From Bacillus_CJ salitolerans (GTDB lineage: Bacteria; Bacillota; Bacilli; Bacillales; SA4), in assembly GCF_042680805.1 (NCBI RefSeq), contig NZ_JBHUEM010000010.1, forward strand, positions 1 to 7,945: 7,945 bases of DNA. The letters run 5' to 3'. The translations under genes and the position numbers were made by a program. Of this stretch, positions 1 through 6,060 are shown one piece after another (the stretch's first letter is position 1; every line of letters starts with the position of its first letter). The notes beneath the pieces are model-generated. The model did not search any database and was not told where the DNA came from. It worked only from the letters and a program-made list of their open reading frames with translations.

Positions 1-18
1 TGATGCTAGTATAGTTTC

Positions 19-82
19 ATGGACACAACCTAGTTAAGTTCTTTAAAATTTGACTAGAATGATAACGAAAGGTTGTGTCCAT
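19..82. repeat. Inverted copy of the IS end just upstream of orfA
   Basis: ATGGACACAACC (19-30) and its exact reverse complement GGTTGTGTCCAT (71-82) form a perfect 12-bp stem separated by 40 nt. The second arm lies 2 nt before the orfA start codon and covers most of the space where a ribosome binding site would sit. A transcript entering from outside the IS would contain both arms and could fold the start region shut. A transcript starting inside the loop would not. This protective role is inference from similar arrangements in other IS elements. Confidence 0.75.
20..40 (+). repeat. Left terminal inverted repeat of the IS3 element
   Basis: It begins TGGACACAACC and continues into AGTTAAGTT. 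It matches the right end (1402-1422, inverted) at 18 of 21 positions. An inverted copy of its first 11 bases lies at 71-81. Confidence 0.9.
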
Positions 83-84
83 AA

Positions 85-363
85 ATGGGGAACAAAAATA
101 CAGGCAAAAAATATAATGAAGATTTTAAGAAAATGATTGTAGATCTTTATCTTACTGGCAGCTCAGCCAAAGTGTTAAGTGACGAATATGGCGTATCGGA
201 AGTAACTATTTATGCATGGGTTAAGAAATATTCTCCTATTCAAACAGAGAACGGTTCATCCATTACAGCTGATGAAATTGCAAAAATGAAAAAGCAGATG
301 CTTCGTCTCCAGGAGGAAAATGAAATCTTAAAAAAGGCTATGGCCATATTCGCGAAAAAGTAG
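85..363 (+). CDS. IS3-family transposase OrfA (DNA-binding subunit)
   Basis: A protein of 92 residues with a helix-turn-helix around residues 27-48 (AKVLSDEYGVSEVTIYAWVK), followed by a heptad-like coiled coil around 62-86 (MKKQMLRLQEENEILKKA). The family uses these to bind the terminal repeats and to dimerise. Length and architecture are normal for IS3-family OrfA. The ATG at 85 is the first in frame; the RBS is poor (GAAAGG about 12 nt upstream), suggesting low expression. The 3' end overlaps the upstream extension of the orfB frame, so OrfA is made alone by normal termination at 361-363 and as part of OrfAB by frameshifting near 330-336. Confidence 0.92.
   Translation: MGNKNTGKKYNEDFKKMIVDLYLTGSSAKVLSDEYGVSEVTIYAWVKKYSPIQTENGSSITADEIAKMKKQMLRLQEENEILKKAMAIFAKK
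330..336 (+). promoter_or_regulatory. Programmed -1 frameshift site A AAA AAG
   Basis: The orfA codons TTA AAA AAG place the heptamer A AAA AAG in the correct zero-frame phase. Slipping back one base continues into the orfB frame, which is open from here to 1238, and would give an OrfAB fusion of about 384 residues. An AGGAGG at 311-316 lies 13 nt upstream and is not followed by a usable start, which fits the Shine-Dalgarno-like stimulator known for dnaX and some IS3 elements. A second A-rich run (AAA AAG at 355-360) sits just before the orfA stop and is a weaker alternative. Confidence 0.85.
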
Positions 364-383
364 AAACCACTGAGCTGATTAAT

Positions 384-1238
384 ATGATTGAAGATTTACA
401 AGATCAACACCCAGTCCAAACGATGTGTGAAGTATTAGGTGTTCCTAAGAGCACGTATTATCAATCGTTTCATAAGATAGAATCTAAAAGAGAAAGTGTT
501 AATAATCAACTGAAGAAAAGAATTTTAGAAATTTATGAAGAAAGCAAGAAGCGATACGGTGCCCCTAAAATTCACAGAATGCTTGAGAAAGAAGGTTATT
601 TAGTGAGCCTTAAACGTGTTCAACGGCTTATGGCAGAGCTAGGTATTCGCTCCATCGTAAACAAGAAATTTAGACCCCAAGCTAGTAAAGGCGAAGTAGT
701 TGAGCGAGAAAATATCCTAAATCAAGATTTCACCACTACTACGATTAATGAAAAATGGGTTACAGATATTACGTATATCAATACGTTAAGAGATGGCTGG
801 TGCTATCTTGCTTCTGTTCTAGATTTACACTCAAAGAAGATTGTTGGTTATTCTTTTGGTCGTAATATGACTACTGGTTTAATAAGAGCAGCTTTAGAAA
901 ATGCTTATCAAACACAAAACCCGAGTGAAGGGCTCGTTCTGCACTCAGATTTAGGCTCTCAATATACAAGTGAAGAATTTCAAAAAGACTGTGAATCTAA
1001 GAAAATCATCCAATCCTTTAGTAAAAAAGGCTGCCCCTATGATAATGCCTGTATTGAATCATTTCACGCCATACTAAAGAAGGAAGAAGTAAATCATGTC
1101 ACATACATTGACTTTAAAACGGCGAATCTAGCTCTATTTCAATATATAGAAGGTTGGTATAACCGAAAAAGAATTCACAGTGGTATTGGTTACCTTACCC
1201 CACAAGATGTGGAAGATAGCATTAGAAGAGCTTCATAA
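384..1238 (+). CDS. IS3-family transposase OrfB (DDE catalytic subunit)
   Basis: A protein of 284 residues counted from the ATG at 384, though it is probably made mainly as the C-terminal part of OrfAB. An N-terminal HTH_21-like segment (residues about 40-95, with KRYGAPKIHRMLEKEGY) precedes the rve integrase core. The catalytic triad is intact: D128 in WVTDITYI, D189 in LHSDLGSQY and E225 in NACIESFHAILKKE. This is the DD(35)E spacing of the family, with the conserved lysine K232 seven residues after the glutamate. The C terminus (YNRKRIHSGIGYLTPQ) is typical. No frameshift or missing motif is seen, so the enzyme should be active. ATG 384 has no good RBS, consistent with synthesis by frameshifting. 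Confidence 0.95.
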   Translation: MIEDLQDQHPVQTMCEVLGVPKSTYYQSFHKIESKRESVNNQLKKRILEIYEESKKRYGAPKIHRMLEKEGYLVSLKRVQRLMAELGIRSIVNKKFRPQASKGEVVERENILNQDFTTTTINEKWVTDITYINTLRDGWCYLASVLDLHSKKIVGYSFGRNMTTGLIRAALENAYQTQNPSEGLVLHSDLGSQYTSEEFQKDCESKKIIQSFSKKGCPYDNACIESFHAILKKEEVNHVTYIDFKTANLALFQYIEGWYNRKRIHSGIGYLTPQDVEDSIRRAS

Positions 1239-1260
1239 ATTGAATCCTCTCTCAGACTAG

Positions 1261-1369
1261 GTTTTACATGGAGAGGGGGGGATGATAGCCTATTGGGCAA
1301 AGCCAAGATTTTGATAAGAATCTGGCTACTTGGCTGTGGAATCTTGCCCACAGAGGCTCCATGTCAAAC
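1261..1369 (+). other. Structured noncoding tail of the IS3 element
   Basis: The sequence after orfB can fold into nested stems. The outer stem pairs 1261-1273 with 1357-1369 (12 of 13 pairs, core ACATGGAG/CTCCATGT). The middle stem pairs TGGGCAA (1294-1300) with TTGCCCA (1344-1350). Inside, AGCCAAGATT (1301-1310) has three competing partners: AATCTGGCT (1319-1327, with one bulge), CTTGGCT (1329-1335) and AATCTT (1340-1345). No ORF with an RBS is present and no run of T follows as in a terminator. Function unknown; it may be an RNA element or a transposase recognition structure. Confidence 0.55.
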
Positions 1370-1401
1370 TAACTCCAAACTAAGTTTGTACAGGTACTAA
1401 A

Positions 1402-1422
1402 AACTTAACTTTTTTGTGTCCA
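1402..1422 (-). repeat. Right terminal inverted repeat of the IS3 element
   Basis: Read on the minus strand it begins TGGACACAA, then three A where the left end has CCT, then AGTTAAGTT. In IS3 circles the abutted ends often form a promoter. Here TTGTGT at 1414-1419 could supply a -35, but the match is weak. Confidence 0.9.
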
Positions 1423-1424
1423 GA

Positions 1425-1595
1425 ATATTGACTCAGATCCATATCTTTGGTCTAATTATTGGTTTAGTTCTGTCTTACTTTTTTGAACATTTACTTCTTA
1501 TCGTATTAACATTAATATCCGCACTAATATTCTGGATAGTTGATGAGGGTATGAGAAATAAATTTAAGGATAATAATTCAAATTTTTTCATTTAA
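1425..1595 (+). pseudogene. 3' remnant of a membrane-protein gene at the IS edge
   Basis: A frame open across the right IS end into host DNA encodes a C-terminal piece of about 56 residues, ending with TAA at 1593-1595. It contains two hydrophobic stretches (IHIFGLIIGLVLSYFF and LLLIVLTLISALIFWIV) followed by a charged tail (DEGMRNKFKDNN), as at the cytoplasmic end of a membrane protein. There is no plausible RBS or start in the host part. The left IS flank gives only 19 bases and no recognisable 5' part. The protein family was not recognised. The reading frame is supported by clean alternation of hydrophobic and charged residues. Confidence 0.5.
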
Positions 1596-1617
1596 CGGGA
1601 GCGAGTGTTCAATAAGG
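1591..1617 (+). repeat. Copy A of a short dispersed motif
   Basis: The core is TTTAACGGG, then nine variable bases, then TTCAATAAGG. It aligns without gaps to 1851-1877 and 6299-6325, and loosely to about 6900-6923. The copies sit between gene remnants. It looks like a small intergenic repeat family. Confidence 0.5.
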
Positions 1618-1656
1618 AATTAGCTGCTGACTAAATGGATAAGGGGGAGGGATTAT

Positions 1657-1761
1657 ATGGTATTTGAAACATAAACAGGACAACTTTCAGTTGTAATTAC
1701 CCTTGCTTTTGGGGTATTGCTAATTGTTCTATATCCTATAATCAATAGGGAAAATAAATAG
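1657..1761 (+). pseudogene. Tiny single-helix membrane peptide with in-frame stop
   Basis: An excellent RBS (AAGGGGGAGG, 1641-1650) lies 6 nt before ATG 1657. The frame reads MVFET, then TAA (1672-1674), then continues open as TGQLSVVITLAFGVLLIVLY and a short polar tail PIINRENK to TAG at 1759-1761. Ignoring the stop, the product is about 34 residues with one transmembrane helix, and no start codon follows the TAA. The layout of strong RBS, tiny hydrophobic peptide and terminator soon after resembles small membrane peptides, including type I toxins (FET...AFG is reminiscent of the holin-like toxins), but the spacing between those motifs is off. The family is not established. A single substitution from CAA, AAA or TTA would explain the stop. 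Confidence 0.5.
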
Positions 1762-1808
1762 AATTTATTAATAGAAACCCAAATAAGAAGGAATAATAAA
1801 TTGTTACC

Positions 1809-1834
1809 AACGATGAGATTATCATCGTTTTTTT
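1809..1834 (+). terminator. Rho-independent terminator
   Basis: An 8-bp stem AACGATGA/TCATCGTT with a 5-nt loop (GATTA) runs into seven T residues (1828-1834). It lies about 50 nt after the small peptide ORF at 1657-1761 and is probably its terminator. Confidence 0.8.
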
Positions 1835-2040
1835 CTTTATTCACTATTTAATTAAAAGGTGCTCTTGTTCAATAACACAGGCGCTTATCCACAAAATTAG
1901 TGCCTTCACTTGTTGACATTAATGGGCAGATTAATAAGCAATTTTAGATTAGCTACAGAGAATCCTTTTAATAGGATCTGGGATTAATAGTAAACATAGT
2001 CAGCTTCAACTAAAAAGGTATCGTTAGTTTAATAAAACAA
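1835..2040. other. Intergenic stretch without a recognisable gene
   Basis: No ORF with an RBS was found on either strand. The stretch holds copy B of the dispersed motif (1851-1877), a TTGACA at 1914-1919 without a good -10 at the right distance, and a small inverted repeat ATCCT/AGGAT near 1969-1984. It is AT-rich with many stops in all frames. Confidence 0.6.
1851..1877 (+). repeat. Copy B of the short dispersed motif
   Basis: It contains GGTGCTCTTGTTCAATAA and aligns without gaps to the copy at 1591-1617. The shared core is TTAA, then GG, then TGTTCAATAA. Confidence 0.45.
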
Positions 2041-2061
2041 TTAGGCTGTCATTTATGGCAG
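2041..2061. terminator. Probable terminator for the minus strand
   Basis: An 11-bp stem (TTAGGCTG/CAGCCTAA, one G.T pair and two inner pairs) closes a 4-nt loop. On the minus strand it is followed by TTGTTTTATT, so it can end transcripts from the small ORF at 2053-2199 and from the sigma/ABC operon, as no other terminator is seen after 2262. The plus-strand tract (TTAATATT) is weaker. The stop codon of the small ORF lies inside the loop. Confidence 0.7.
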
Positions 2062-2199
2062 CCTAATTAATATTAACAAATTAAAATAAAACACTAACAC
2101 AAAGATCAGGAAAAAATCTACCTCCTCGTCGTAACCCCCTGCAGGGACTGCCTGTCCTACTACTCCTACAGGAGTCTCGTGTCCTTCCACTTCATTCAA
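2053..2199 (-). CDS. Small hydrophobic protein, YjcZ-like character
   Basis: The minus strand encodes about 48 residues from a TTG at 2199, or 45 from a GTG at 2190. A Gly/Val/Pro-rich N half (EGHETPVGVVGQAVPAGGYD) is followed by a single transmembrane helix around residues 28-44 (DFFLIFVLVFYFNLLIL). A GGY linker followed by a hydrophobic tail is typical of the small YjcZ-type sporulation proteins of Bacillus; this likeness is from general pattern, not an alignment. The start is doubtful: there is no ATG in frame and no good RBS, and the stop lies in a terminator loop, so the gene may have lost its proper 5' or 3' end. It is downstream of and co-directional with the sigma factor gene. Confidence 0.4.
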   Translation of the reverse strand: MNEVEGHETPVGVVGQAVPAGGYDEEVDFFLIFVLVFYFNLLILIRLP

Positions 2200-2261
2200 T
2201 TCTGCTAAAAAAATATTTATCGTTAACTAGCCTATTTATCTTTTGGCAGGTAGGATGCAGA

Positions 2262-2821
2262 TTATATGTGGGCCTCTACATGCTCATACATTTTCCTCAA
2301 CATCCGCTTTGCCCGAAACAGCCTTGTTTTAATTGTCGAGACAGTTATATTCAAGTGATATTGTATTTCTTTTACAGATTGATCCTTAAAGTAGTAGAGT
2401 ATAATGACCTCTTTATATTCGGTGGAAGCTGTCTAAGGTTAAAAAGGAGTTCTTCTTTCCGAAAATTATTAAATACATCAGTTTCAGGTGTACCTTCCTT
2501 ACCCGTAAATAGGTCTGTGTTTTCATAAAACAAATCTCGATGACGGTAACCTTTTCGTAAAAAATCGATACAATGATTAATTGCAATTCTGTAAATCCAT
2601 GATTGAAAGGTACAATTGCCGTTAAACTTCTCAAGCGTTAAATAACACTTCATAAGAATTTCATGTGATAGATCTTCCGCTAAATAGTTATCTTTTACAA
2701 ATGAAAGTGCGAGGCAATACACCTTCTCTTTATATTTAATATATAGCTCATTCCCTTTTTGCTCATTTTGACTTTGCTTTAATGGTGCTAGAACAATGCC
2801 TTTAGATGATTTTGCTTTCAC
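2262..2821 (-). pseudogene. ECF sigma-70 family factor, frameshifted
   Basis: The start is GTG at 2821, with AAGGAGG at 2827-2833 five nt away. Residues about 25-92 are sigma region 2: KYKEKVYCLALSFVKDNYLA, then AEDLSHEILMKCY, then FQSWIYRIAINHCIDFLRK. After LRQLPPN the frame breaks near 2416-2419 and ends early at 2372 (149 residues). One missing base there would restore region 4 in the other frame: YKEVIILYYFKDQSVKEIQY, then STIKTRLFRAKRMLRK, ending with TAA at 2262. The repaired protein would be about 186 residues, normal for an ECF factor. Without region 4 it cannot recognise a -35 element, so the gene is probably inactive unless this is a sequencing error. It follows the 406-residue gene by 62 nt with no terminator and is likely the last gene of the operon. 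Confidence 0.85.
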
Positions 2822-2883
2822 GTTAGCCTCCTTACGTAATCCCCGTGTCCTGAAAGACCATTGCAGCCAAACTTGTCTATATT

Positions 2884-4104
2884 CTATTTCACAAGCAATT
2901 CATGTAAGTATAACTCAAATGAACCCTTTTTTTGTGTAGAATCTTTTATGGCTAATTGACCTTTAAAAAGAGTTTTGCCTGTTGTCACATCAGCAACGAT
3001 TACAACCGTATTTATGATTGATTTTATTTGGGACGTTGCTGCATAGAATTTTCCATCTTTAACAGTGAGTAATGGAAATCGTTCTTCACCTTTTTCTCCG
3101 GAAAATTCGAGTTTGAAAACTTTACCAACTTGTTTATCTACTAAAGAATAAGTTGTTACGATGAGCTCCTGTCCATCCAGTTTAGTAAAATAGAGAATGG
3201 AATCATCAATTAAACTAAGTTGGTTCTCCTCCGAGTTCATGTCTGGTACATTAATATCTATTTTTTCCTTCGTAGTTAAATTATACGAAATAATTTTCTG
3301 AGTTGAATCTTTTACCCTTGTAGATTCCGCTTCTTCAATTACTTCTTCTTCCGTAATTTGGAATACAAGATGTTGGCTCGCTTTTGTCGGACTGGACCCA
3401 ATTAAACTAATATGGGTTTGAGTATTACTTTTTCCCTTAGCTACCTGGAAAATGGCTTCATGGTTACTGATTTTTTGATTCACGATATCAATGGTATAAA
3501 TATGTTCCTCATTAAATAAGCGATCTGGACTTGCAATCGAGTTTCTGGTGATAAGGTATAACACATTCTCCACCATTTGGACATCTTGGATAAAAATATA
3601 ATCAAGCTTTTCATTATCTGGGACATCCACCGTGAAGGAGTAATTCGTATTATCATTTTTATTTAATAGAGATATATTAAACTTAAAATCACGCGATCTT
3701 AATGAACCATGTTGATTACTTACATCTGCATATGCCAGAAATTGTTGGTTTTCAAAATACTGATCAATAGATGAATACTTGCCTCGCATGAAGGTACGAT
3801 ATTCTTCCTGTAAATCTTTAATCAAAGTTGGGGGCTGCCCAATGATCTTGTCTAGAAAGGAGCGACCATTGTAGGTTGACCCTTCTGCAGTAATTTTTAT
3901 AATTGTACTTACATAATCTTGAGAGGAAGTATCAACATAAGATCCATCCAAAACCAATCGTTCAATTTCTTGCACATCACCGCTTATCGTATGGATCACA
4001 AATTCCGGGAAGTGTTCAGCTGACCTAGCAGCATTTATATAAAACGATCCAATACTAAGTATGATCACAATGATAGTGGCAGTAAATTTCCAGTATTTTT
4101 TCAT
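2884..4104 (-). CDS. Membrane-anchored extracytoplasmic protein, function unknown
   Basis: A protein of 406 residues. A short basic N terminus (MKKYWK) and one hydrophobic segment at about 8-24 (TATIIVIILSIGSFYI) form a signal anchor or signal peptide. There is no lipobox cysteine; cleavage after ARSA is possible. The remainder is soluble and rich in short beta-like strands with repeats of the type 'ILYFTKLDG', 'ILYLITRNS' and 'KFYAATSQI', suggesting a beta-propeller-like extracytoplasmic domain, but no family was recognised. ATG 4104 has AAGGGGTG 7 nt upstream, and this RBS overlaps the permease stop (13 nt between genes), so translation is coupled to the transporter. Its place after the permease suggests an accessory or sensor role in the same system; this is inference. 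Confidence 0.85.
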   Translation of the reverse strand: MKKYWKFTATIIVIILSIGSFYINAARSAEHFPEFVIHTISGDVQEIERLVLDGSYVDTSSQDYVSTIIKITAEGSTYNGRSFLDKIIGQPPTLIKDLQEEYRTFMRGKYSSIDQYFENQQFLAYADVSNQHGSLRSRDFKFNISLLNKNDNTNYSFTVDVPDNEKLDYIFIQDVQMVENVLYLITRNSIASPDRLFNEEHIYTIDIVNQKISNHEAIFQVAKGKSNTQTHISLIGSSPTKASQHLVFQITEEEVIEEAESTRVKDSTQKIISYNLTTKEKIDINVPDMNSEENQLSLIDDSILYFTKLDGQELIVTTYSLVDKQVGKVFKLEFSGEKGEERFPLLTVKDGKFYAATSQIKSIINTVVIVADVTTGKTLFKGQLAIKDSTQKKGSFELYLHELLVK

Positions 4105-4117
4105 TATTCAACACCCC

Positions 4118-4951
4118 TTATACAGTTATCTTTTTCCTTAATAAGAATCCACTCATCCAAATAGATACCGCGAGTACAATCAACCCCATCACGATGACAA
4201 GTATAAACAGTTCAAGTGGATAGAAGAAACCATTTAGGACAAACTCATGTAAAAGTAATGGTGAAATCACAACAACGACAGAAACTCCAAAATACATAAG
4301 ACCAATAAAAATCCCTTTCCACCTGAAGCTTCTTTCCATTAAAATTACGGTAAATAAAATAGAAACAGCCAATAATCCTGCACCATAATGTAAGATAAAC
4401 TGAACAATGCTATTGGGAAATATGATGGTTAATTCTGGTATACTGGTCAAAAATTCTCTTACTGACATATCGTTTCTAAACTCGTAAGGCACCAACGCTT
4501 TCATAACCCACATCTCGATTGGTAGAAAAAGAAGTTGAAAGGCAACAAATCCAAGAGTCATGATAAGGATCGTGGTAATCTTGGCATAAAGGATATTTAA
4601 TCGTGTGGTAGGTAGCATTAATAATCGGTAAATAAATGTATTTTTACCGGCCCAATCACGATACCAAATCAGAAAGATGTAGAATCCAACACCAGCCACA
4701 CAAAGTGCAATTGGACCCAAAAACCATAGATTTCTTGCTACTTGTAAAATGCTTATTTGACCGAAGGATTCTAAAAAAAGTTCTTTAGACATCATCTCTT
4801 CATAAATTTTTTCATTAGCCATGTTTAAATAGCTTCTTGACTTCACGATTACGCCAATCATCTGTGAAATGAATGTTAGTCCTAGTAAAATGGTAAATAG
4901 TTTTGCAATCCGATTAAATTCAAAATTAACGAGTTTCATATAATTATTCAT
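4118..4951 (-). CDS. ABC transporter membrane subunit (ABC-2-like)
   Basis: A protein of 277 residues with about six transmembrane segments at roughly 17-37, 75-97, 122-150, 185-206, 213-235 and 246-271. There is a large extracytoplasmic-type loop between the first two (about residues 38-74) and a second around 151-183. The basic C terminus (LLRKKITV) fits a cytoplasmic end. This is the layout of ABC-2 type permeases found with YtrB-like ATPases. The start ATG (4949-4951) overlaps the ATPase stop as TAATG, with GAGGTG 8 nt upstream. A second in-frame ATG four codons later is less well placed. The substrate is not deducible; relatives act in envelope stress or antimicrobial-peptide response. 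Confidence 0.9.
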   Translation of the reverse strand: MNNYMKLVNFEFNRIAKLFTILLGLTFISQMIGVIVKSRSYLNMANEKIYEEMMSKELFLESFGQISILQVARNLWFLGPIALCVAGVGFYIFLIWYRDWAGKNTFIYRLLMLPTTRLNILYAKITTILIMTLGFVAFQLLFLPIEMWVMKALVPYEFRNDMSVREFLTSIPELTIIFPNSIVQFILHYGAGLLAVSILFTVILMERSFRWKGIFIGLMYFGVSVVVVISPLLLHEFVLNGFFYPLELFILVIVMGLIVLAVSIWMSGFLLRKKITV

Positions 4952-5637
4952 TACAGATACACCTCTCTCATTACATCAATGACAGATTTTCCTTCATTTT
5001 CACGTGCTTCTTCTGCGTTAAATTCCTTTGTTACCATTCCGTCATCGAGAAGGACCACCTTATCAATTAAATGTTCGATATCTCCTATTTCATGTGTTGT
5101 AATGATGACACCTCGATTTTCAATTAAATGACTAGTGAATACATTTGCAATTTCTTCGCGGCTGAATATGTCAATTCCCGAGAACGGTTCATCCATTAAT
5201 AGATAATCCACATCCAGTGCTAACCCAAGTAACAGATTAACCTTTGCTGTTTTTCCTTTTGATAAGGCAGAAATTCGGTCACGTTTATTTAATCTGAAAA
5301 AGCCCAGTAATTCTGTTGCTCGTTCGTGGTTCCAGCAACTATAAAAATCACTCATAAATTCCATAGCCTCTGCTATTGTCATGTGTGGAAGCATAGTTAT
5401 AGCGTCAGGGATAAAGGTGATTTTTTGAAATGTATCTTTATTAAGTGGTTTACCGTCAATCAAAATCTGTCCTTTATTAATAGGAGTAAGAGTCATTATG
5501 GCATTTAAAATGGTCGTCTTCCCAGCTCCATTTAATCCAATCAAACAAGTGATTTCCCCCTTGTTCGCCTTGAAGGATACACCTTTTAATATTTTTTTTC
5601 TTCCAAAGCTTTTTTCAACCTCTTTTACTTCAATCAT
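4951..5637 (-). CDS. ABC transporter ATP-binding subunit, YtrB-like
   Basis: A protein of 228 residues with the full set of ATPase motifs: Walker A GLNGAGKT at 34-41, a degenerate signature LSKGK at 124-128 in place of LSGGQ, Walker B YLLMDE at 145-150 with the D-loop SGID, and the switch histidine H182 in ITTHE. The Q-loop region reads FIPDAI without the usual glutamine, as in many ATPases paired with ABC-2 permeases. ATG 5637 is preceded by AAGGAGG (5645-5651), which lies inside the last codons of the GntR gene, so the two genes are translationally linked. It drives the membrane subunit encoded next, with which it overlaps by one base. Confidence 0.95.
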   Translation of the reverse strand: MIEVKEVEKSFGRKKILKGVSFKANKGEITCLIGLNGAGKTTILNAIMTLTPINKGQILIDGKPLNKDTFQKITFIPDAITMLPHMTIAEAMEFMSDFYSCWNHERATELLGFFRLNKRDRISALSKGKTAKVNLLLGLALDVDYLLMDEPFSGIDIFSREEIANVFTSHLIENRGVIITTHEIGDIEHLIDKVVLLDDGMVTKEFNAEEARENEGKSVIDVMREVYL

Positions 5638-5639
5638 GT

Positions 5640-6020
5640 TTAAGCCTCCTTATCATCGACAGCCATATACTTTTCCCTAACGAGATCAAGAAGTTCCTCA
5701 ATGGGTGCATTAATGGAACGAACAGATGTTACAAACAGGTCAACTGCTTCTATAAGTAATTCATCTCGCACCTTACCTAATATCTTTTGATCTGTTGTTA
5801 TTTTACTGGGGTAATTTTTCTCCGTATAAATCAAACCATGTTCCTCCATTTCTTTATATGCTCGCTGAGCAGTGTTAGGATTCACCTTCAACTTATTGGC
5901 CAACTCACGTCTAGAAGGGATTTCTTGTCCAGGTTCCAACTCACCAATTGCGATTTTCTCTTTAAAATAACGGACAATCTGCAAATAGACTGGATCTCGA
6001 TTATTAAAATTGACATTCAT
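5640..6020 (-). CDS. GntR-family repressor, YtrA subfamily
   Basis: A protein of 126 residues from ATG 6020, with AGGAG 8 nt upstream. A TTG three bases earlier (6023) is also in frame but is less well placed. Residues about 10-75 form the GntR winged helix: PVYLQIVRYFKEKIAIGELE, then PSRRELANKLKVNPNTAQRA as the recognition helix region, then YKEMEEHGLIYTEK as the wing. The short C-terminal part (about 50 residues) is helical, as in the YtrA subfamily, which lacks a large effector domain and typically controls an adjacent ABC operon. First gene of the operon; probably autoregulated through the two inverted repeats at 6061-6109. Confidence 0.93.
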   Translation of the reverse strand: MNVNFNNRDPVYLQIVRYFKEKIAIGELEPGQEIPSRRELANKLKVNPNTAQRAYKEMEEHGLIYTEKNYPSKITTDQKILGKVRDELLIEAVDLFVTSVRSINAPIEELLDLVREKYMAVDDKEA

Positions 6021-6060
6021 CAAAACAACTCCTATACGACCTTAAATTAATTTAAAGTGT

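Larger units (their letters stand above)
20..1422 (+). mobile_element. Complete IS3-family insertion sequence, 1403 bp
   Basis: The element is bounded by imperfect inverted repeats of 21 bp (20-40 and 1402-1422). In both, the outer block TGGACACAA and the inner block AGTTAAGTT are identical, with three mismatches between them, giving 18 of 21 matches. It starts with TG and ends with CA, as IS3-family elements do. Inside are orfA (85-363) and orfB (384-1238) in the -1 relation usual for the family, with a frameshift site between them. The noncoding tail after orfB is about 184 bp. No target duplication is visible: the left flank ends in gtttca and the right flank begins gaatat. The subgroup (IS3 or IS150) is not certain. 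Confidence 0.93.

Noticed and set aside
1653..1844. Minus-strand ORF of 63 residues over the small peptide and terminator
   Set aside because: It has no RBS, and its hydrophobic stretches are the complement of the AT-rich plus-strand gene and terminator.
2137..2175. Palindromes CCCTGCAGGG and ACTCCTACAGGAGT
   Set aside because: They lie inside the small ORF at 2053-2199 and are short; no regulatory context supports them.
2268..2528. Plus-strand ORF of 86 residues
   Set aside because: It is antisense to the sigma factor region 4, which is clearly coding on the minus strand.
5787..6050. Plus-strand ORF of 87 residues
   Set aside because: It is a shadow of the GntR gene and its leader, with no RBS or recognisable domain.
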